Source: Trifolium pratense (taxonomy: Eukaryota; Streptophyta; Magnoliopsida; Fabales; Fabaceae). Taken from it: DNA of 64,000 nt. Location of the stretch: contig NC_060060.1 in the NCBI RefSeq assembly GCF_020283565.1, positions 19,530,001-19,594,000 of the forward strand. Reading direction: 5' to 3'. The notes beneath the pieces are model-generated. The model made no database searches. It worked only from the letters and a program-made list of their open reading frames with translations, and had not been told where the DNA came from. The stretch's first letter is position 1; each line of letters starts with the position of its first letter. Both the position numbers and the translations under genes were made by a program. Positions 57,812-64,000 of this stretch are shown in pieces.

Positions 57812-58936
57812 GGATGCATGTACAAATTATTTAAAATTTTAGGGACTTCAGTAATTTCACATCATGATACCGGAATGACCCAAAATAACAAGGTATGTGA
57901 GGTGCTCACCTCAGCATTAAAGATGAAGAAACATAAAAATCTGAGATATTCTTACATGGTTTTTGGATCAAAAAATAGCATTTGGTCACACAATCATCTA
58001 ATTAAGGTGGATCATAAAATTGTTTTTTTATTATATTATTATAATTACTTTTTATGTATTTTTATGTTTTAATTGGTTGCGACCAAAAGTAATGTTTTGG
58101 TCATGCGATCACCTAAGATTATCTCCAAAAATTGACTCTCGACTATTGTTCTGTAAGTTATTCACATCGATACCAGGATTGTAGAAATACCAACGTGCTT
58201 CAAGTCGGATAACTCACAAGAGTTCAACTTATCTAGTTGTACATACTTAAATCAACTTAGGCAGTTGTCACTACATAGGCAGAAACAAGAGGAGTCTATT
58301 AGGCAAAATTTCATTTTACTTAAATCAACTTATATATTATCTCTCTATTATTGGGCAATTGTATTTTTTAACACATAAGGTTTTGTTGTTATGCTTAATT
58401 TTGGGGTTCAGGGAGAAATTTGATTAACTATTGCTATGTAAATATTCACAAAGTCAACAACATAACAAACCTCATATATAGGGAAAATACTTAGGCACAA
58501 ACACATATTAGAGGTGTTAGGCACACACATCAGCAAAGCAAAATTAAAGAAAAAAATGATTAAAATTATATTAATTGATGTGATTATTTTATTTTTCTTT
58601 TAAATTTTTTGATTGATGTGTGTGTGTCTAAGTCTTGTGTCTATATCATTGTGTCTAGGTAAGAGTACCTCCATATATAGACATCCCAAAGTCTCACAAA
58701 AGGATCTAGTTTCTCTGCAGTGGACATAGATGACCATTCAATTTTGAGTGGACTATACACGTACTCAAATTTAGTAAAGTATTTAAATTAAGATTAAATA
58801 TGTTTTTAATCTTTACAAGATTGCATTCTTACAAAATATTTTTTTGATAATCAAAGAATCCATTTTTCATAAAAGAATAAGGAATTGACTTATATATAAT
58901 TTTTTCTTTTTGATAAGGCAAACATTATTTTTTTTA
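57812..58936. other. Intergenic, no gene recognised
   Basis: The 84-codon plus frame at 57818-58072 has no family features. The remainder is AT-rich. Confidence 0.4.
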
Positions 58937-58990
58937 GGAAAATGCTAACTAGTGCCTCAGACACACTAGTTAAGAATACTCAATATAGTA
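58937..58990. repeat. Single end of the AATGTTAACATGTGCC MITE family
   Basis: AGGAAAATGCTAACTAGTGC and CACACTAGTTAAGAATAC resemble the tips of the copies at 33115-34458. The far end was not found. Confidence 0.4.
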
Positions 58991-59276
58991 AAATTACATT
59001 GGAATTTGTGTGGTCACCATTGACCGTCTAATACCCATGATCTCCACCATGGATAACTACAAAACCCATCTCTGTTTTGGAGTTTTGTAGAATCACTAAT
59101 AAAATTTAAGAATGAGATTTTGAATGTTCATATGAATTAGGAAGGGTGGAAATATATTGATGAGTAGAAAGGAAGAAATGGGCAGTGGAGTTTTGTTTTG
59201 CTGATATTAGAATGTGGAACACAGAAAATTGTCCACGTGTTATTTCTTTAGTGGAGAACGGTTTGAAAAAATATAG

Positions 59277-59585
59277 GGTGCAATGCATTTGATTCGTAAC
59301 ACAGTATGTACCGGACAGAATAGTACATGATAGAACAAGATAATACAGGACAAAACAAAACTGTACCGGAGATAGATAATGCGATAATATTTTTATATTC
59401 GAAAATAAAATGGGTATTTTGTATTTTATTGCAGTTGTATTGTGGACAAAAAGTTGTCATGTGGTTTTATCCTGTCCCTTGCTACTTAATTTATTCAGTC
59501 TCATAACTAGTTTCAAATCAAACAAAGTACAACAAAAGTTGTTCAGTCTAATCTCTTATTTTTTAGCAGATTAAACACACCTATA
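59277..59585. mobile_element. MITE (GTGCGTTTGA ends), copy 2, inverted
   Basis: It starts GGGTGCAATGCATTTGATTC and ends TTTTTTAGCAGATTAAACAC. Its interior (ACAAAAAGTTGTC, TGTCCCTTGCTACTTAATTT, ACAACAAAAGTTGTTCAGTC) mirrors the copy at 38588-38921. Confidence 0.7.
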
Positions 59586-59589
59586 TGAA

Positions 59590-60240
59590 ACTATATTTAA
59601 GTTTTCTCTTTTTTGGAATCGTTTGATTTATAATGTGGGCGTTGAACTTGCTCGGTCTTAATTTTGAAATTATTTCACAAACGCGCGCGCACCACTAGAG
59701 CAACTATCATCTCATAAAAAAAAAATTCAGCACAAATACTTAAACACTTTTTAGCACGATGGGCCCAAAAAAAGTTAATTAGAATATGAATCTTTTTAGT
59801 TAATTATAAGGATAATTTTTAAAAAATATTTTTCATTTTTTTTATTAAGGGGTTACTTTTAACATTTGAATATAGTCTCAAAAACTCGAACCGTTGAGAA
59901 ATTACAGATACTATTTACTTTTTTTTTATTAAACAGATAGTAATTTTTTTTTGGTAAGTTATTTATCGTTTTATATACCTTAGATTATTCTTATTTTATT
60001 TATTTTAAAAATTAGATTTTTTTTGGTACAAAAAAAAGGATTATTATATAGTTTTTCATTTTTTCTTTGATAAAGATTATTAGATAGATGACAAATATTC
60101 TTTCATAAAATCTAACTAACGATATATTTTTTCCTTTTTTTACGGATGAAATCTAACTATATCTATCTTCTGTCAAAAAAAAAAACTATATCTATCCAGC
60201 CTGTCACACCGCCATATTTTTATTACAATTATATCACCGC
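59590..60240. other. Intergenic, AT-rich
   Basis: No gene. A CGCGCGCG-like run is at about 59681-59689. Confidence 0.4.
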
Positions 60241-60248
60241 CGTTAAAT

Positions 60249-60302
60249 CGTCCACATCAGCTTAATCGTAACCGTTTATCCTGACCCCGATTCCTATATA
60301 AA
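60249..60302 (+). promoter_or_regulatory. Candidate promoter: USE-like motif plus TATA box
   Basis: CGTCCACATCAG (60249-60260) is one base short of the plant snRNA upstream element RTCCCACATCG. It is followed 34 bp later by TATATAAA (60295-60302). That spacing is what plant pol II snRNA or snoRNA genes use. An ordinary mRNA promoter with a chance USE-like match is equally possible. Confidence 0.35.
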
Positions 60303-63300
60303 TTCTTGATGCGTGTTCTTTAAGTCCGTTGCTAAAATTTCTTTGCCACGTTGTGTCTTGATTTCAGGTTTTTCTGTTCTTGATTTCTTTCATACATTCC
60401 TATAAATTGGATGAATCTAGATGGGTTTTGCGATTCTTGATAAATTGGATAACAACAGAGACACGGTTCCAGATAAATTGAATTGAACTATGAACATGTT
60501 TTTGAATTCTTGATTCTAAAGTTTTGTTCGTTCATAAGATCCGTTGCTCAGATTTGTTTGCTTTGGTCATGTTTTGATTTCAGGATTTGATTTGTTGATC
60601 TGAAGAAGTTTATTGGATATAATTTTTGATAAATTGGATAACAACATAGAACGGCTCCAGATAAATTTAATTGAACTGTCAACATATCTTTCTTGATTTG
60701 CTCTCGGATTTTGGTTTCTTAATTCTAAAAATTTGATTTTTCACGTTTCTTGATTTGTTATGTTATCTTGATGGTTTACTCTGAGAAATCTTGATTTCAG
60801 GGATGGCTGTTCTTGTTTTCTTTGATCTGCTGCTATAAACTATTGATATGGTTTTCTCAGATTGTAGATATCACACGATCACACTTCTATTCACTCTTCT
60901 TTTAAAGCATTGTCGGTTATCAATAATTATTTGTATAATTTTTTGATATAATTCATCAATTGATAATGAGAGAGCATTTATCCGTTTTGCTTTTGCAGTG
61001 AGCTGAAAAGTTCGGTGTCTAGAGCGACTCTATACAATAGACAAGATCAGAGAACAGTCCCAGATAGATAAATCAAGATTTTTTTTCGATGAATATCTGC
61101 TTACTATTTTTTCAGATTTGATTTTAAGACGTGCAAATTAAACTGAACATGTTTTTCTGCAGAGTGGTTTGTCAAAATGTTAACCTTCTTCATTGCATGG
61201 AGATGGAGGCCAGAATTTTGGTTTGTGTGTACAATATGAATTCATAGAGGAAACTAGCTTTCTCTTTTTGTGAATTGTCGATAACAAACACTAATCACTA
61301 TTTATATAGATGAAATCATATGAAGAAAAAATAAATAATAATAAGTAATATAAAATCTAATCTTTAAAGATACTAATATAATATCAAAGATATACTATAG
61401 ATATTTTTGGATATTTTAACGGTTTGATCTTCATGTTATGTACTCTTTTGAGGTTTTATTTGGTTGTTGGTTTTGATCTTAAAGTTAAGTTTGCTGTTCT
61501 ATTTTTATTGAGCTGCTACTGTTATTAAGTTTCTTTTTTCAATTGTTTTGTGAAAGCAGATGCATGATTATCACCTCTGTGCAGTGTAGTATGTTTTGAG
61601 ACAATTTACTTAATCAGGTTTATTTTCGTACACACTACTTGGATTGTGAATTATTTTCAATTCATTTATTCCCCTTGGAGTTTTATTGTGCAATCTTCTC
61701 GACAAGTCTATTTTGATGACAAGTTTATTGAGGTGTGGTGAATGTTGGTATTGAAAAGTTCAGTTGTAGGGTTCCTTATGCCATCAATACATTTATGTTT
61801 TTGACTTGTAATATGACAGTGTGAAAGTTACAAAATTTTGGATAAATTGGGAGTGAACAGCTTAGTGGAGCTCTCTTCCTAACTATGATATCAGGGACTT
61901 GGTTCGGAGAATTATGCTACTCTTTATATATTCATAGCTTTTTCTACAACTATTTGTCACATCGTGATTTTATTGAACATGTATGATGTATCATCTGGTG
62001 TTCACAGGGTGCCACAGAAGACTTGGTTTGGAGAATTATGCTACTCTATTTATTCCCTGCTATCTTGGGTGAGGTTATCCGATAATGGTGATTCATCCTT
62101 GGGATATATTGGTCTTTAATTATTATATGTATATGATATGTTTTTTTTTCCGGAATAATTATTCTTTGATCATGTTCAAGATGGTGTTGATTGTGTATCC
62201 AGAACCTTTGTACTGCTATAGCATAGATTACAAGATTTTAGAATGACTCTTTGGCCTTCCCAAGATGAGGAATTTTGGACAACTGATTCTGATTATTATA
62301 AACTTTATTCTGATGATTTGTTTGTTGGTGATAACTTAACTTTGTTGGGGAGGTTTTCTAAATCTTCATTATTGTTTTGTTGTTTTTATTGTGATTTGTG
62401 ATTTATGATGATGATGATGATACTCCTAAAAAGATACCCTCTTCATTATAGTGGCCAAAGGACTCTTCAGTATTTGGAAGAAGCCAAAATCATGTCATTT
62501 CATATGGGTACATGATTGCAAATTGGATGGAAATTTGGTTAACTCTTCTAAGACTCTTCTTTACATTTCAGTGTTTTTTTTAATACTCAACACATATAAG
62601 GTCAGTTCCTTTGAGTTTTCTTTGTGGTTGTTATAGGGGAGAGCCTATAAATGTGGTTGTTATAGGGGAGAGAGTCTATAAGTTCACTGTGGAACCCATG
62701 GCAGGCAGAGGTTCACATACTTACTGTTCAGCTTGGAATTTTGAATAGTGTCGTTTTTGTGTATATATGTATCAGAATGTAAGTATGAATGAAGCAAGGA
62801 TGAGAAATTCGTGACAACGTAGTTTTGCACCAGAATCTGCAATTGGCTACTATTGATGTGTTTTCATTTGGTTATCTCAACTCTGACTATGCATTTTTCA
62901 TGTTTCTTTGTATATTTTGAGGATATAGTTTTCTTGATTACACGGACCTGTTTTTGCTTTGCTGTTACATAGGAGAGAGCTGTGAATGTACTGTCGGATT
63001 TTAAAGCTTTGAGCTTTTGGATTCAACGGGTTACTTTTTTTCCTTGAGTGTTTGTTGTGGAATAGGCAGTGCTGGTATTTATTTATGTTTAGAATTATGA
63101 ATCTGAGTATTAGTAGTGCATATCTTTCTTGTATAATCAAGATATAAGTCTGTTTCTTGTATACATTTTGTAGTGAGCTGATCGATTTTTGATTTCTGGA
63201 TATCTGGAACAATTTGCAATTATTGATGATAATGGATAAGAATGATAATGGCCACAGATACATAGATCAAGTTTCTTCATTGAAGTCGTTCTCTATTATT

Positions 63301-64000
63301 TTTGTGCTTTCATTGTAAAAATACAAATTGAATTGTGAACCTGTTTGTCTGCAGTGTGGTTTGGTCATGTTTTGATTTCAGGATTTGATTTGTTGATCTG
63401 AAGAAGTCTATTGGATATAATTTTTGATAAATTGGATAACAACATAGAACGGCTCCAGATAAATTTAATTGAACTGTCAACATATCTTTCTTGATTTGCT
63501 CTCGGATTTTGGTTTCTTAATTCATAGCTTTTTCTACAACTATTTATCACATTGTGATTTTATTGAACATGTATGATGTATCATCTGGTGTTCACAGGGT
63601 GCCACAGAAGACTTGGTTTGGAGAATTATGCTACTCTATTTATTCCATACTATCTTGGGCGAGGATTATCCGATAATGGTGATTCATCCTTGGGATATAA
63701 TTGGTCTTTATTATATGTATGATATGTTTTTTTGCCGGAATAATTGTTTTGTTGTTTTTATTGTGATTTGTGATTTATGTTGATGATGATACTCCTAAAA
63801 AGATACCCTCTTCATTATAGTGGCCAAAGGACTCTTCAGTATTTTGAAGAAGCCAAAATCATGTCATTTCATATGGGTACATGATTGCAAATTGGATGGA
63901 AATTCGGTCAACTCTTCTAAAACTCTTCTTTACATTTCAGTGTTTTTTTTATACTCAACACATAAAAGGATAAAAGGTCAGTTCCTTTGAGTTTTCTTTG
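60303..64000 (+). other. T-rich, intron- or leader-like noncoding tract with internal duplications
   Basis: There is no coding frame of note over 3.7 kb. The base composition is unusual for the window: T- and G-rich on the plus strand, with repeated TTGATTTCAGG splice-acceptor-like strings, as in long leader introns of plant housekeeping genes or in noncoding RNAs. A unit containing AAATTGGATAACAACA and CCAGATAAATT occurs at 60443, 60628 and 63428. A larger block recurs from 63359 to the right edge (see the repeat entry). The gene it may belong to would lie beyond the window. Confidence 0.4.
63359..64000 (+). repeat. Rearranged second copy of the 60.56-62.6 kb sequence
   Basis: 63359-63523 is nearly identical to 60562-60722, 63523-63740 to 61925-62148, and 63746-64000 to about 62371-62625. 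The order is kept, but two internal stretches (about 1.2 kb and 0.22 kb) are missing. The junctions fall on short shared bases (ATTC; AATTATT/ATTGTT), so they look like deletions, not splicing. The copy runs off the window. Confidence 0.8.

Noticed and set aside
62790..62895. Box C/D snoRNA (GATGAG near 62799 and CTGA near 62883)
   Set aside because: The boxes do not fit RTGATGA well, no terminal stem was found, and spacing alone is not enough.

Overview
This window is AT-rich plant nuclear DNA. The spliced genes with GT/AG introns, tRNA-derived SINEs, abundant MITEs and LINE relics suggest a legume, most likely of the Medicago/Trifolium/Pisum clade. That placement is inferred from repeat style and protein character and has not been tested by a search. 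No bacterial, organellar or viral block is visible.

Six host protein-coding genes can be supported. On the + strand are an NPH3/BTB-POZ protein (5915-9348, 4 exons, 635 aa) and a single-exon AP2/ERF transcription factor of the ESR/DORNROSCHEN type (40423-41493, 356 aa). On the - strand are a small 80-aa serine-rich-protein-like gene (11998-12240), two tandem paralogous 2-oxoglutarate/Fe(II) dioxygenases (46545-51016, 349 aa; 52575-54681, 348 aa; 3 exons each), and a plant intracellular Ras-group-related LRR protein (55131-57259, 3 exons, 462 aa). The last three lie head-to-tail on the same strand. No shared pathway is evident beyond the tandem duplication.

The rest is a record of transposon activity. 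At least nine 5'-truncated or degenerate LINE pieces are present (ORF1/DUF4283-like, zf-RVT and RNase H parts); two have perfect target-site duplications (TSDs). Other elements with TSDs or defined ends are a Pack-MULE-like element with a perfect 9-bp TSD (19654-20797), two further MULE-like foldbacks, a hAT-like element with an 8-bp TSD, a non-autonomous Helitron with canonical A-[TC...CTAG]-T ends (27892-28785), a candidate solo LTR full of ATCGTGGCCACGAT-type palindromes, several SINEs, and many MITEs in families with two or more copies in the window.

Region by region: 1-5.3 kb is repeats (LINE ORF1 relic, MITEs, RNase H LINE, SINE). 5.9-9.4 kb is the NPH3 gene. 10-12 kb is an LTR-like relic and the small gene. 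13-39 kb is gene-poor and repeat-dense. 40.4-41.5 kb is the ERF gene. 41.5-46.5 kb is intergenic. 46.5-57.3 kb is the dioxygenase pair and the LRR gene, with LINE, MITE and SINE insertions in introns. 57.5-60.2 kb is intergenic with a LINE tail. 60.25-64 kb is a T-rich, intron- or leader-like noncoding tract with a promoter-like start and a rearranged direct duplication running off the right edge.
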